Source: Clostridiales bacterium UBA6114
GTDB taxonomy: Bacteria; Bacillota; Clostridia; Oscillospirales; Butyricicoccaceae
Length of the DNA: 64,000 bases
Reading direction: 5' to 3'
NCBI GenBank assembly: GCA_002423435.1
Contig: DIWE01000039.1
Coordinates: 36,837-100,836, forward strand
The notes beneath the pieces are model-generated. The model was not told the origin of the DNA. It ran no database searches and saw only the letters and a program-made list of their open reading frames with translations. The position numbers were made by a program, and so were the translations under genes. Shown piece after piece: positions 43,472 through 52,829 of the stretch. The stretch's first letter is position 1; each line of letters starts with the position of its first letter.

Positions 43472-45079
43472 ATGCTTAATAAATTCTATCAGAGCTACAA
43501 CAATTATAAAGCCGTGATCAACACCGACTCCAAAAAATTATCGATCCTATTGAAGAGCATACTGGTCGGCTTGCTGGTCGGAACCGCGGTTACCCTGTAC
43601 CGACTGGCGCTTTCCGGAGCGGAGGATCTGTCCTTTAACGCTTACGCCTATCTGAGGGATCACATGGCGCTGCTGCCTTTGGCAATTGTTTTGCTGGCGG
43701 CGGCCGGGGCCGGCGTCGGTTTTCTCGTGTCCAAATTCAAAATGATCAGAGGAAGCGGCATCCCGCAGGTGGAAGGCATTATCATGGGGTATTTCAGGGA
43801 CAGCTGGCTTGGAACCTTGCTTTGCAAATTCCTGGGCGGCGCGGTGTCAATTCTGGCCGGACTTTCGCTCGGCCGGGAAGGTCCGTCCATCCAGCTCGGC
43901 GCGTGCGTCGCGGAAGGGGTGGGAGAGAAGCTTGCTTCCTCGCGGACGGAGAAGAAAGTGCTGATCGCAAGCGGGGCGAGCGCGGGGCTTGCGGCCGCTT
44001 TCAACGCGCCGCTCGCGGGCACCATGTTCGCGATGGAGGAGATCTTTAAGTATTTCTCGCCGGTGATCCTGATGTCGACAATGGTCGCCGCCATTGTAGC
44101 GGACTTTGTCGCGAAGCTGGTATTCGGGATTCATCCGATATTCAATATCGAAATGAAGGACAGCGTCCCGCTGAGCGGTTACTGGATATTTCTCGTCCTC
44201 GGCGTGACGCTCGGAGCCGCGGGCGCTTTTTACAACTACATATTGCTGCTGACACAGAAAGCATATAAAAAGCTGAAATGGCTTGACGCCAGGCTGAGGC
44301 CGGTGATCCCGTTCCTCCTCGCCTGTATGCTCGGGCTTACGTTTCCGATCGCGCTGGGCAGCGGGCACAGAATAATCGACGAGTTAAGCATTAAAACTGG
44401 CATCGCGTCCCTGCTTTTAATACTTGCCGTAAAATTCGTTTTTTCAATGATCAGCTTCGGCTCCGGGGCGCCGGGCGGGATCTTTTTCCCGCTTCTGGTT
44501 ATGGGGGGAACGATCGGCGCCGTTTTCGGCAACATTGCGGTTAACTGCCTTGGGTTTGAAGCGCATTTTTTTTATAATTTCGCGATCGTTGCAATGGCAG
44601 GCTATTTCACGGCCATCGTAAGGGCCCCGATTACGGGCATTGTCTTGCTGATCGAGATGACGGGCTCGTTTACGCATCTGTTGGCCCTGACGTTTGTTTC
44701 GGTCATTGCGTATGTGGTGGCCGATCTCCTGAAAAGTGCGCCGATCTATGAATCGCTTCTTGAAAATATGATTTGCGAAATCAAAAAGGAGGCCGACGAA
44801 AGCGACGAAGGCAAAAAAATTACGGTTGAATTGGTCGTCCACCATGGCTCCGCGGCCGAAAATAAGTGCCTCAAGGAGATCGACCTGCCCAAAAGCTGCC
44901 TGTTGATCGCGGTCCGGCGAATGGGGAAGGATTCGATCCCCAGGGGCGACACGAGAATACAGGCCGGGGATTATCTGGTATTTCTCACCAATCTGAAAGA
45001 GGAGGCGCGGATCAGAAAAATTCTGACCGACTGCACAACCTTCCGCAATAAGACATATACCGTGTCCGAATCCGTATAG
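43472..45079 (+). CDS. ClC-family chloride channel/antiporter with C-terminal TrkA-C domain
   Basis: This 535-aa membrane protein has all ClC selectivity motifs: GSGIPQVE (about 95), GREGPSIQLG (about 134, with the gating Glu kept) and GAPGGIFFP (about 333). The Glu gate suggests either an H+/Cl- (or fluoride) antiporter or a gated channel. The cytoplasmic tail (LPKSCLLIAVRRMGKDSIPRGDTRIQAGDYLVFLT) is a TrkA-C/RCK-C regulatory domain. The ribosome-binding site before the ATG is weak. Confidence 0.92.
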   Translation: MLNKFYQSYNNYKAVINTDSKKLSILLKSILVGLLVGTAVTLYRLALSGAEDLSFNAYAYLRDHMALLPLAIVLLAAAGAGVGFLVSKFKMIRGSGIPQVEGIIMGYFRDSWLGTLLCKFLGGAVSILAGLSLGREGPSIQLGACVAEGVGEKLASSRTEKKVLIASGASAGLAAAFNAPLAGTMFAMEEIFKYFSPVILMSTMVAAIVADFVAKLVFGIHPIFNIEMKDSVPLSGYWIFLVLGVTLGAAGAFYNYILLLTQKAYKKLKWLDARLRPVIPFLLACMLGLTFPIALGSGHRIIDELSIKTGIASLLLILAVKFVFSMISFGSGAPGGIFFPLLVMGGTIGAVFGNIAVNCLGFEAHFFYNFAIVAMAGYFTAIVRAPITGIVLLIEMTGSFTHLLALTFVSVIAYVVADLLKSAPIYESLLENMICEIKKEADESDEGKKITVELVVHHGSAAENKCLKEIDLPKSCLLIAVRRMGKDSIPRGDTRIQAGDYLVFLTNLKEEARIRKILTDCTTFRNKTYTVSESV

Positions 45080-45093
45080 CAAAAAATAAAGCC

Positions 45094-45424
45094 AGACACA
45101 ACCGTTTTCACGGTTGTGTCTGAGTGTCGACAAAGTCGACACTCTTCCAGGGGGTATAGGGTACCCCCTGGATATTCGGCCCGAAATCGAAGATTTCAGA
45201 CCGAAATACCCCCGGTTTCGCGCACGAATTGCGCGGGTGGACTCTCCCCAACAAATAGTATTTGTTGGGGACCCCGGGGTGTTTTTCCGGCAAATGAATT
45301 GCCGAAAAAACAAATTGATTCGGTTTTTTGAAAAAATGGTCACGCGAAGCGCAACGCATTTTTTCAAAAAAGACGTAAGAAACTACTTTGTCTACAGTCT
45401 GGCACAACCGTTTTCACGGTTGTG
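45094..45424. repeat. Hairpin cassette between two identical terminator palindromes; copy 1 of a dispersed repeat
   Basis: The 22-bp palindrome CACAACCG-TTTTCA-CGGTTGTG occurs at about 45097-45118 and 45403-45424; the second copy is followed by TTTTTCTGTTTTT. Between them are GTGTCGACAAAGTCGACAC, CCAGGGGGTA/TACCCCCTGG, CCCCAACAAAT/ATTTGTTGGGG, and the stem TTTTTTGAAAAAATG/CATTTTTTCAAAAAA. Much of the inner sequence recurs inverted at 53481-53655. Frames seen here on both strands are palindrome artefacts. Confidence 0.8.
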
Positions 45425-45511
45425 TTTTTCTGTTTTTGGGATTCTTATAAGCTCTTTACAAGAACATGTGTTCTGTGATAGAATGCTTAAGGTGACGAGG
45501 GGCTGGTTTTT

Positions 45512-46831
45512 GTGGATGTTTTCGACAAGCTTAAGATTCTGACCGACGCGGCGAAATTCGACGTCGCGTGCACTTCGAGCGGCGTGGACCGCAAAGCGTC
45601 CCCCGGCGGGATCGGCAACGCGTCGTCTTATGGGATCTGCCACAGCTTTGCAGCCGACGGCCGGTGCATTTCGCTCCTGAAGGTGCTCCTTACAAACGTC
45701 TGCGTTTACGACTGCAAGTATTGCGTAAACCGTCGGACGAACGATTCCCCGCGCGCTCTTTTTACGCCGCGCGAGCTTGCGGAGCTGACGATCAATTTCT
45801 ATCGCCGCAATTATATTGAGGGCCTTTTTTTAAGCTCCGGGGTCATTAAAAATCCCGACTACACCTGCGAGCAGATGATCGAGGCGCTACGCATCCTGCG
45901 GGAGGAATACCGGTTTGCCGGTTATATTCACGCAAAGGCCATTCCGGGGGCGGACGACGCGCTGATCCACCGCCTCGGCGTGCTTTCAGATCGCATGAGC
46001 GTAAACATCGAGCTTCCGTCGAGGCAAAGCCTCGCGCTGCTCGCCCCGGACAAGTCGAAGACCTCCGTCCTAAAGCCGATGGAGCTTATTAAAAACCGGA
46101 TTCAGGAGAACTCGAAGGAGCTGGTCAGGTACCGGCACGCGCCGAAGTTCGTGCCTGCCGGTCAGAGCACCCAGATGATCGTGGGCGCGACGCCGGAGAC
46201 GGATTTTAAGATTCTTACCCTCGCGGAGGGGCTTTACAGCAAATACAGGTTAAAACGGGTGTTTTATTCCGCCTATATCCCGGTGGCGGAAAACTCCCTG
46301 CTGCCGTCGATCGACACAAAGCCGCCGCTTTTGCGGGAGCATCGGCTTTATCAGGCGGACTGGCTTTTGCGCTACTACGGGTTTACGTCGGGCGAGCTTC
46401 TCGACGACCGCAACCAGAACTTCAATCCCTGCGTGGACCCGAAATGCAACTGGGCGCTGAATCATATGGAGCTTTTCCCGATGGAGGTAAACCGCGCGCA
46501 TTACGAAGAGCTTTTGCGCGTGCCCGGCGTCGGCGTGCTGAGCGCGAAAAGGATCGTGAAAGCGCGGCGCTTGGGTCCGCTCGATTTTGACGGGCTCAAG
46601 AAGCTGGGCGTCGTGCTCAAAAGAGCGCGGTATTTCATCACCTGCGGCGGAAAAACGGCGGAGGGGCTTAAAATCACGCACGATGCGGCGCTTAAGTCCC
46701 TTTTGTCGGAAAAAGAGCTCGACATCTATCGGAGCCTTGCATCCGGCGGGGAAGGAGAGCAGCTTTCCCTTTTTGAACAGCCCGCTGCTTTACGGGAGGA
46801 ATTCAGGAAATGCCTGACAGGGCAAATGTGA
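45512..46831 (+). CDS. Putative DNA modification/repair radical SAM protein (TIGR03916-like)
   Basis: This 439-aa protein has the radical SAM cluster motif C64-x3-C68-x2-C71 (TNVCVYDCKYCVNRR), which binds 4Fe-4S and SAM, then a TIM-barrel-like core. A C-terminal helix-hairpin-helix (LLRVPGVGVLSAKRIVKARR, about 331-350) implies DNA binding. The early GVDRKASPGGIGNASSYGICHSF block is also typical. Family knowledge links it to uracil-DNA-glycosylase-type partners. The substrate lesion is unknown. Start GTG 45512. It overlaps the next gene by 22 nt. Confidence 0.88.
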   Translation: MDVFDKLKILTDAAKFDVACTSSGVDRKASPGGIGNASSYGICHSFAADGRCISLLKVLLTNVCVYDCKYCVNRRTNDSPRALFTPRELAELTINFYRRNYIEGLFLSSGVIKNPDYTCEQMIEALRILREEYRFAGYIHAKAIPGADDALIHRLGVLSDRMSVNIELPSRQSLALLAPDKSKTSVLKPMELIKNRIQENSKELVRYRHAPKFVPAGQSTQMIVGATPETDFKILTLAEGLYSKYRLKRVFYSAYIPVAENSLLPSIDTKPPLLREHRLYQADWLLRYYGFTSGELLDDRNQNFNPCVDPKCNWALNHMELFPMEVNRAHYEELLRVPGVGVLSAKRIVKARRLGPLDFDGLKKLGVVLKRARYFITCGGKTAEGLKITHDAALKSLLSEKELDIYRSLASGGEGEQLSLFEQPAALREEFRKCLTGQM

Positions 46832-47637
46832 TTTACAATTACGACGGCAGCTTCGACGGCCTTTTGTGCTGCGTGTTTGAAAGCTATGAAAAAAAGGAAA
46901 CCCCGGCGGATATCCTGCCGCCGGACGCGGAACAAACCACGCTTTTGCCGGCAAAGGAGATTCTGACCGATGAGCGGAAGGCGGGCAGAGTGCGCCGTTC
47001 TATCCCGCAGAAAATGGGCGGGGAGGCGGCCGAGCTTGTGCGAAGTGCTTTTCTGACCTGCCTGCCGCAAAAGGAGCTTCAGATCCTCCTTTTTTTGCGC
47101 CTGGGCTATCAATGCGGCCCCAAAGTCATGAGCATGCTGACAGACGACGTTGCCGGCACGCTTTTTCGGGCCGTGGGGCACCTGATGAACGAAAGCCATC
47201 TGTTAAAAGGCTTTATCCGGTTTTCCATAATAAACGGCGCCCTGGTTTCCGAGATCGAACCGAAGAATATTGTGCTTCCCCTTCTTGTAAGGCATTTTCG
47301 CGAGCGCTATCCCGAGGAGAGATTCATGATTTACGACAAAACCCACGGCATGGCGCTTATTTATCAGCCGTATCGCCACGCGATTATTCCGGCGGAGGAT
47401 CTCATACTGCCCGAGGCGGACGAGGAGGAGCTTACCTTCCGCGCCCTTTGGAAGCTTTTTTACGACACCATCGAGGTGCCTTACCGGCACAATCCGAAAT
47501 GCCGCATGAGCCATATGCCGAAACGCTACTGGAAGGATATGACGGAGTTTGCGTGCGCGGAGAAAAACGGGCTGCGCCCCGGGCGGAAAAGCGATGCGGT
47601 CGGAAATTTTAATGAAAGGCTGAAATTGGGGAAATAG
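46810..47637 (+). CDS. TIGR03915-family putative DNA repair protein
   Basis: This 275-aa protein begins with VIYNYDGSFDGLLCCVFESYEKKE, the family signature. It ends with a DUF4130-type region: RFMIYDKTHGMALIYQPYRHAIIPAEDL, TFRALWKLFYDTIEVPYRHNPKCRMSHMPKRYWKDMTEF. It is always found beside the radical SAM partner, as here. The conserved His/Arg/Cys in NPKCRMSHMPKRYW may form an active or binding site. Activity unknown. Confidence 0.85.
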   Translation: MPDRANVIYNYDGSFDGLLCCVFESYEKKETPADILPPDAEQTTLLPAKEILTDERKAGRVRRSIPQKMGGEAAELVRSAFLTCLPQKELQILLFLRLGYQCGPKVMSMLTDDVAGTLFRAVGHLMNESHLLKGFIRFSIINGALVSEIEPKNIVLPLLVRHFRERYPEERFMIYDKTHGMALIYQPYRHAIIPAEDLILPEADEEELTFRALWKLFYDTIEVPYRHNPKCRMSHMPKRYWKDMTEFACAEKNGLRPGRKSDAVGNFNERLKLGK

Positions 47638-47651
47638 TAAGGGAGGATGTT

Positions 47652-47671
47652 CCTTCCGGCCCCACGGAAGG
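47652..47671 (+). terminator. Weak hairpin after the repair module
   Basis: CCTTCCG with CGGAAGG, 6-nt loop; followed by only a moderately T-rich stretch. Confidence 0.4.
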
Positions 47672-47733
47672 CAGGTTATTCTCTTTTGGCGCTGATAAAC
47701 CGGCGATGATCGGCGAAAAAATTTCTATTACAC

Positions 47734-47762
47734 TTGACAGCCTGCTTTGCATATATTAAACT
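47734..47762 (+). promoter_or_regulatory. Promoter of the NiCo riboswitch-ATPase unit
   Basis: TTGACA (47734-47739), 17 bp, TAAACT (47757-47762); transcription should begin near 47770. Confidence 0.75.
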
Positions 47763-47800
47763 AAAAAGAATCTCTTTGCACTGCATGTAATCTACAGTAC

Positions 47801-47918
47801 AAACTGAGCAGGCGATGAACCGATTTTTAATCCGGTTCGTGGGGCTGGGCCGTTTTGCGGCAGCAGGTGGTAATTGAACGCACCTGTGGGACAGTTTATT
47901 GTTCCACGGGTGTTTTTT
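47801..47918 (+). promoter_or_regulatory. NiCo (czcD) riboswitch with terminator
   Basis: The aptamer (47801-47897) carries the class hallmarks: AACTGAGCAGGCGATGA, a first hairpin (GAACCG/CGGTTC), GGGGCTGGGC, a second hairpin, GCGGCAGCAGGTGG, and CGCACCTGTGGGACAGTT. P1 pairs AAACTG (47801-47806) with CAGTTT (47892-47897). The alternative terminator stem, 11 bp, pairs CACCTGTGGGA (47881-47891) with TTCCACGGGTG (about 47902-47912), then T7. P1 and the aptamer's 3' half use the bases of the terminator, so Ni2+/Co2+ binding should permit read-through into the ATPase gene. Confidence 0.88.
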
Positions 47919-48018
47919 TATACTCCCGGAGGGACGGTGCGCCGGATATCTGAAGTGCCATGGAGCGATTCTTCAAACATGCCGGTTTTTTAAACAGGCC
48001 TGATCGGAGGTAACTTTT

Positions 48019-50571
48019 ATGACGGAACAAAACGGGTCCCTGACGGGCGGCCTTACGACAGAGGAAGTAAAAAAGCTTGCACAGCAATACGGGAAAAACG
48101 AACTGACAAAAAGGAAAAAGGAGACGCTTTTTAGTAAAACGCTTCATATCCTGGCCGAACCGATGTTTCTCCTCCTGATTGTCACTGCGGTCATCTACTT
48201 TTTTTTGGGAGAGCCGCGCGACGGGCTGATCATGCTCGTCTTTGTCGTCGGCGTCATCGGCATCGACGTGGCGCAGGAATGGAAGACCGACAAAACATTA
48301 AATGCCCTTAAGGACCTGTCCGCGCCCCGGATCGGGGTCATCCGGGACGGCGCCGAGCAGATGATTGCGAGCAGCGAGCTTGTGCCGGGCGATTTCATGC
48401 TGATTTCGGAGGGCGTGAAAATCCCTGCCGACGGCGAGATTCTGCGGGCAAACGATCTTTTAGTCGACGAGTCGACTCTGACGGGCGAGTCGGAGGGGGT
48501 CTGGAAAACAGCCGCCGGGGCCGCAGAGCCGGCCGAGGAAGGCCGGTGGAGGAAGGATTACTGTTACGCGGGCACACTTGTCACGCAGGGCAGCGCGGCG
48601 GTCCGCGTCCGGAAGACGGGAGCGTCGACCGAGTACGGGAAAATCGGCGCGGGTATCGCTGCGGCGCCCCAAAGCCTCTCGCCGCTCAAAAAACAGACCG
48701 GCGAGCTTGTCAGGGCATGCGCGGCAATCGCGGCGGTCTTGTTTTTGCTTGTCTGCGTCATCACATATTTGAACATACCGGACCACCCGCTCAAGGAAAG
48801 GCTCGTCGAAAGCGTCCTGTCCGGCATCACACTCGCGATGGCGATGATCCCGGAAGAGTTTCCCGTCATTTTCACCGTGTTTCTTTCCATGGGCGCGTGG
48901 CGGCTCGCAAAAAGCAATTCGCTTGTCCGCCGGCTTTCCTCGGTCGAAACGCTGGGGGAGGTCTCCGTTTTATGCGTCGACAAAACAGGGACGATCACGA
49001 AAAACCAGATGACCGTGCGGGAGGTCTGGGCGCCCGACGGGGACACGGGAACGCTGATCGAAATGATGGGGCTCGCCTGCGAGACGGATGCGTACGACCC
49101 GATGGAAAAGGCCATGCTCGCCTGCTGCGAAGAGTCGGGCGTCACGAGAGGGCATTTGTTCGGCGGCGAGCTGATCACCGAGTACGCCTTTACAAACGAA
49201 ATGAAAATGATGGGGCATGTCTGGAGGCACGAGGGGGAAATCCTGATCGCGGCGAAGGGGTCCCCGGAGCGGCTATTGGCTTTGTGCACGCTCAGTCAAA
49301 ACGAGCGGGCGCTGGCGGAGGTTAAAATCAACGAAATGTCTGAAAGCGGCCTGCGCGTTATCGCGGTCGGCATCATGAAGCCGGGAGGCGAGGCGGAGAT
49401 CCCCGATTCGATCACAGACTGCGCGCTTGTCTTCTGCGGGCTTATCGGGCTGTACGACCCGCCGAGGGAGTCGGTCGGGGAGGATATCGGGCGCCTTGCG
49501 GAGGCCGGGGTGCGCGTGGTGATGATCACGGGCGACAACGGCATCACGGCGGGCGCGATCGCAAGGCAGGTGGGGATTTCGGACTGCGGTGCGGTCATAA
49601 CCGGCGACGAATTGGACAAAATGAGCGATGAGGAGCTTCGCCGTCGGGTTTTAAGCGTCAATATTTTCTCCCGCGTCGTTCCCGAGCACAAGATGCGGAT
49701 CGTAAAGGCGTTTCAGGAAAACGGCGACATCGTCGCGATGACGGGCGACGGCGTCAACGACGCGCCCGCCTTAAAGTGCGCGGACATCGGCATCGCGATG
49801 GGGCAGAGGGGGTCGGAGGTGTCGAGGGAAGCGTCGGATCTGATCCTGATGGACGACAATTTCTCAACCATCGTCGAAACCATTAAAGACGGCAGGAAAA
49901 TCCGTGACAATATCAAAAAGGCAGTCGGTTATGTGTTTGCGATCCACATCCCGATCGCGCTTTCCGCGCTTTTGGCTCCGATGCTGAAGATCGCGCCGCA
50001 AAATCTGCTGCTTTTGCCGCTGCACGTTGTGATTTTGGAGCTGATTATCGACCCGACCTGTTCGATCGTTCTCGAGCGCCAGCCGGCGGAGAGCGACATC
50101 ATGAGACGTCCTCCGCGCAGTCCGAAAGAAAAATTATTGGACGTTAAATCCCTGTCGAAAAGCGTAATCCAGGGCCTTGTGATCTTCGCCGCCTCCTTTG
50201 GCACCTATTTTCTGATGCTTGGGCAGAATCCCGGGAACGCGGCTCTGGCAAGGACGATGGGGCTTTCGGTCATCATGCTGTCGAATTGGTTTCTGGTTCC
50301 TGTAAACAGCTCCGACACCGATTTTTTCGTCCGCTCAGTAGCACTTCTTGCGAGGGACCGGCTGATGGCGGCAATCTTTCTCTGCGCCTCGGCCGGCTTT
50401 TTCCTGATGCTCTATTCGCCGCTCAGCGGTTTTTTAAAGCTTGCGCCGCCGACGGCGGCCCAGCTTATTCTGGCATTTTTGATTGCGGCCGTATCCGTCT
50501 TGTGGTATGAGCTTGTAAAGCTTCTGAAAAAGAGAAAAACAAAAGGTTCTGACCGACAAAGGACCGCCTGA
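48019..50571 (+). CDS. P-type cation ATPase, probably a Ni2+/Co2+ exporter
   Basis: This 850-aa pump has an N-terminal cation ATPase domain (GLTTEEVKKLAQQYGKNEL), actuator motif TGES (about 156), membrane-helix-4 motif PEEFP (278-282), phosphorylation site D321 in DKTGT, nucleotide-binding domain, hinge MTGDGVNDAPALK, and C-terminal helices. The overall type is P2 (Ca2+-ATPase-like), not the P1B heavy-metal type with CPx and metal-binding domains. The only clue to its ion is the NiCo riboswitch directly upstream, which argues for efflux of Ni2+ or Co2+. Two long frames on the other strand inside it are shadows. Confidence 0.9.
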   Translation: MTEQNGSLTGGLTTEEVKKLAQQYGKNELTKRKKETLFSKTLHILAEPMFLLLIVTAVIYFFLGEPRDGLIMLVFVVGVIGIDVAQEWKTDKTLNALKDLSAPRIGVIRDGAEQMIASSELVPGDFMLISEGVKIPADGEILRANDLLVDESTLTGESEGVWKTAAGAAEPAEEGRWRKDYCYAGTLVTQGSAAVRVRKTGASTEYGKIGAGIAAAPQSLSPLKKQTGELVRACAAIAAVLFLLVCVITYLNIPDHPLKERLVESVLSGITLAMAMIPEEFPVIFTVFLSMGAWRLAKSNSLVRRLSSVETLGEVSVLCVDKTGTITKNQMTVREVWAPDGDTGTLIEMMGLACETDAYDPMEKAMLACCEESGVTRGHLFGGELITEYAFTNEMKMMGHVWRHEGEILIAAKGSPERLLALCTLSQNERALAEVKINEMSESGLRVIAVGIMKPGGEAEIPDSITDCALVFCGLIGLYDPPRESVGEDIGRLAEAGVRVVMITGDNGITAGAIARQVGISDCGAVITGDELDKMSDEELRRRVLSVNIFSRVVPEHKMRIVKAFQENGDIVAMTGDGVNDAPALKCADIGIAMGQRGSEVSREASDLILMDDNFSTIVETIKDGRKIRDNIKKAVGYVFAIHIPIALSALLAPMLKIAPQNLLLLPLHVVILELIIDPTCSIVLERQPAESDIMRRPPRSPKEKLLDVKSLSKSVIQGLVIFAASFGTYFLMLGQNPGNAALARTMGLSVIMLSNWFLVPVNSSDTDFFVRSVALLARDRLMAAIFLCASAGFFLMLYSPLSGFLKLAPPTAAQLILAFLIAAVSVLWYELVKLLKKRKTKGSDRQRTA

Positions 50572-50654
50572 ACATTTTAAGTAATATCCACCTGAAAATG
50601 GGAACAAAACCCTGCTATTTTTTGTCAAACCAGGAAAAGGAAGGGGGCAGTATC

Positions 50655-52829
50655 ATGAAGATTAATAGAATGGTTGCCGCACTATTGTGCCTTACAATGC
50701 TGGCTGTCCTGCCGGTAAGTCTGACCGGCTGTCAGGCTCCTCCGGAGGACGTTTCGCAGCCCGAAGCGCCGACTCAGGCCCCGCTGGTAAAGGCAGTGGC
50801 TGCTTTCGCATCGTACAGCGAGGTCCCGGTGACGCTTAAGCCGGCGGTAGAGGCTTATGAGGTGGCGGCCGATTTGGGTAACGTCGGCAATAAGGACCGC
50901 TTCGACTTTTCTCCCGAAGCTCAGAAGCTTCTCAGCGAGAACGGTTTTGTGGTGGTGCCCGGCTCCCAGCGCGAGTTTTTCAGCATTTATGAATCGAACC
51001 GCTATGACTATATTCCAAACTTTATCACCACCGACGCCATGCTGCACAACTACCACCTGTACTTCAGCCATCTGCTGCGGACGCTCGAGAAAGACAAGCT
51101 GCGCGGCGAGCTTGATTCCCTGACAGGGGCAATGCTGGCCGGGAGCCAGGAGCAGTACCAGGCACTGAAAGGCACGGCCTGGGAAAATGCGGCCAAGCGT
51201 AACGCGGCCTTTTTCGCCGTGGCCGCCGGCCTTCTGAATCCGCAGTCTGCCGCACCGGATTTTGTAAGCGGGGAGGTGGGAGAGGAGCTTCAGCTTATTT
51301 CCGATCATAAGGAGCCCTTTATGCCCTCGCCGGTGATGAACATCGGCAATGCCGGCGTAAGCCTCGCGGATGCCTTGAAGGAAGATTATACCCAGTATCT
51401 GCCCCGGGGACATTACGCCAAATCAGAGGAGCTGAAGACCTATTTCAAGGCCATGATGTGGTACGGCCGCCTGACCTTCCGGGCGTCGAGCGAGGATGAA
51501 ACGAGATCGGCGGCCCTGATCACACTGCTGCTCGGCCGTCAGGAGGAATATGACCACTGGAACCACATCTACGAGCCGACGAACTTTTTTGTGGGCAAGA
51601 GCGACGACCTCGGTTTCAGCCAGTACTATCAGGTGATGCAGGAGGCCTATGGAGGGGTTCCCGCCCTGGATGCATTGGCCGGCGACGAGGGTAAGTGGAA
51701 CGCTTTCCGGGCGGGCATTGAAAAGCTCGAACCCCCGGCACTCAATTCCATGCCCATCTTTGACAAGAGCATCCAGCCCGACCGGGAAAAGGAAATCAAA
51801 GGTTTTCGCTTTATGGGCCAGCGGTTTACCTTGGACGCCTCGGTCTTCCAGCGCCTTGTCTACCGGGAAGTGGATGAAAACGCCGAAGGACAGCGCCGGA
51901 TGCTGCCCAAGGGCCTGGATATTCCGGCCGCTATGGATTCTCAGGAGGCCTACTCCATCCTGGAGGAAATGGGTGAAACGGGTTACCAGAAATATCCGGA
52001 AAATATGAGCAAGATGCAAGACTATATCGCCGGGCTGCCTATCGGGACCTGGACGCAAAACCTGTACTGGTCCTGGCTGCATACGCTTAAACCGCTGACA
52101 GAACCAAAGGGCGAGGGATACCCCTCGTTTATGCAAAACCAGGCCTGGACGCGAAAGCAGCTCGAGACGTATCTCGGAAGCTGGGCAGAGCTTAAGCACG
52201 ACACCATCCTCTATGCAAAGCAGGTCTACGCCGAAATGGGCGGAGGGGGAGGCGATGAGCCGGACGACAGGGGCTACGTGGAGCCCAATCCAGCCGTGTA
52301 CGCCCGGCTGGCCGCCCTTACCAGGATGACGATCGAGGGACTTAAGAGCAGGGACCTGCTGAACGAGACGGACCAGGACGCTTTGGAGCGGATGGAGGAG
52401 CTCGCTCTGAAGCTGAAGGATATCGCCGAACGGGAGCTCTCGAATCAGCCGCTCGGCGACGAGGATTACGAGCTTATCCGCGGTTTTGGCGGGCAGCTTG
52501 AGCATTTCTGGCTGGAGGCGCTGCGGGACGAAGGCGTCGACCACCCCTCCGCCGTCTATGAAAATCCCGCCTCTTTGATCGCCGATGTCGCCACCGATCC
52601 GGCCGGGCAGGTCCTGGAGGAAGGGACCGGGTTTTTAAGCACCATTTATGCGGTCGTCCCTGTGGAAGGCAAGCTGCGCATCACCAAAGGCGCGGTTTAC
52701 TCCTATTACGAGTTTGCCTGGCCGTCCGCGGACCGTTTGACCGACCAGAAGTGGCAGGGGATGCTGGAGAACGACGAAGCCCCCGATAAGCCGTCCTGGA
52801 CGCAGGCTTATACGGTACCGGAGTGGTAA
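50655..52829 (+). CDS. DUF3160 lipoprotein
   Basis: This 724-aa exported lipoprotein (lipobox SLTGCQ) has the DUF3160 body: RFDFSPEAQKLLSENGFVVVPGSQREFFSIYE, IPNFITTDAMLHNYHLYFSHLLR, then helical repeats and a C-terminal ITKGAVYSYYEF. Function unknown. ATG 50655 has GGAAGGGGG upstream. The stop overlaps the GTG start of the FG-GAP-like gene. Confidence 0.85.
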   Translation: MKINRMVAALLCLTMLAVLPVSLTGCQAPPEDVSQPEAPTQAPLVKAVAAFASYSEVPVTLKPAVEAYEVAADLGNVGNKDRFDFSPEAQKLLSENGFVVVPGSQREFFSIYESNRYDYIPNFITTDAMLHNYHLYFSHLLRTLEKDKLRGELDSLTGAMLAGSQEQYQALKGTAWENAAKRNAAFFAVAAGLLNPQSAAPDFVSGEVGEELQLISDHKEPFMPSPVMNIGNAGVSLADALKEDYTQYLPRGHYAKSEELKTYFKAMMWYGRLTFRASSEDETRSAALITLLLGRQEEYDHWNHIYEPTNFFVGKSDDLGFSQYYQVMQEAYGGVPALDALAGDEGKWNAFRAGIEKLEPPALNSMPIFDKSIQPDREKEIKGFRFMGQRFTLDASVFQRLVYREVDENAEGQRRMLPKGLDIPAAMDSQEAYSILEEMGETGYQKYPENMSKMQDYIAGLPIGTWTQNLYWSWLHTLKPLTEPKGEGYPSFMQNQAWTRKQLETYLGSWAELKHDTILYAKQVYAEMGGGGGDEPDDRGYVEPNPAVYARLAALTRMTIEGLKSRDLLNETDQDALERMEELALKLKDIAERELSNQPLGDEDYELIRGFGGQLEHFWLEALRDEGVDHPSAVYENPASLIADVATDPAGQVLEEGTGFLSTIYAVVPVEGKLRITKGAVYSYYEFAWPSADRLTDQKWQGMLENDEAPDKPSWTQAYTVPEW

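Noticed and set aside
45108..45542. Several 70-140 aa frames around 45.1-45.6 kb and the similar ones at 53.5-53.9 kb
   Set aside because: They translate the dispersed hairpin repeat; similarity between them comes from repeated DNA, not protein selection.
47790..47920. yybP-ykoY (Mn2+) riboswitch before the P-type ATPase
   Set aside because: The conserved core reads CTGAGCAGGC...GTGGGACAGTT, the NiCo pattern, and lacks the yybP-ykoY core.
48546..49325. Long plus-frame (259 aa) and antisense frame (241 aa) inside the P-type ATPase gene
   Set aside because: Arg/Gly/Pro-rich, low-complexity shadow translations of a G+C-rich gene; the ATPase frame has all family motifs.
51423..52544. 373-aa antisense frame within DUF3160
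   Set aside because: No family pattern, no ribosome-binding site; the overlying DUF3160 frame is clearly coding.
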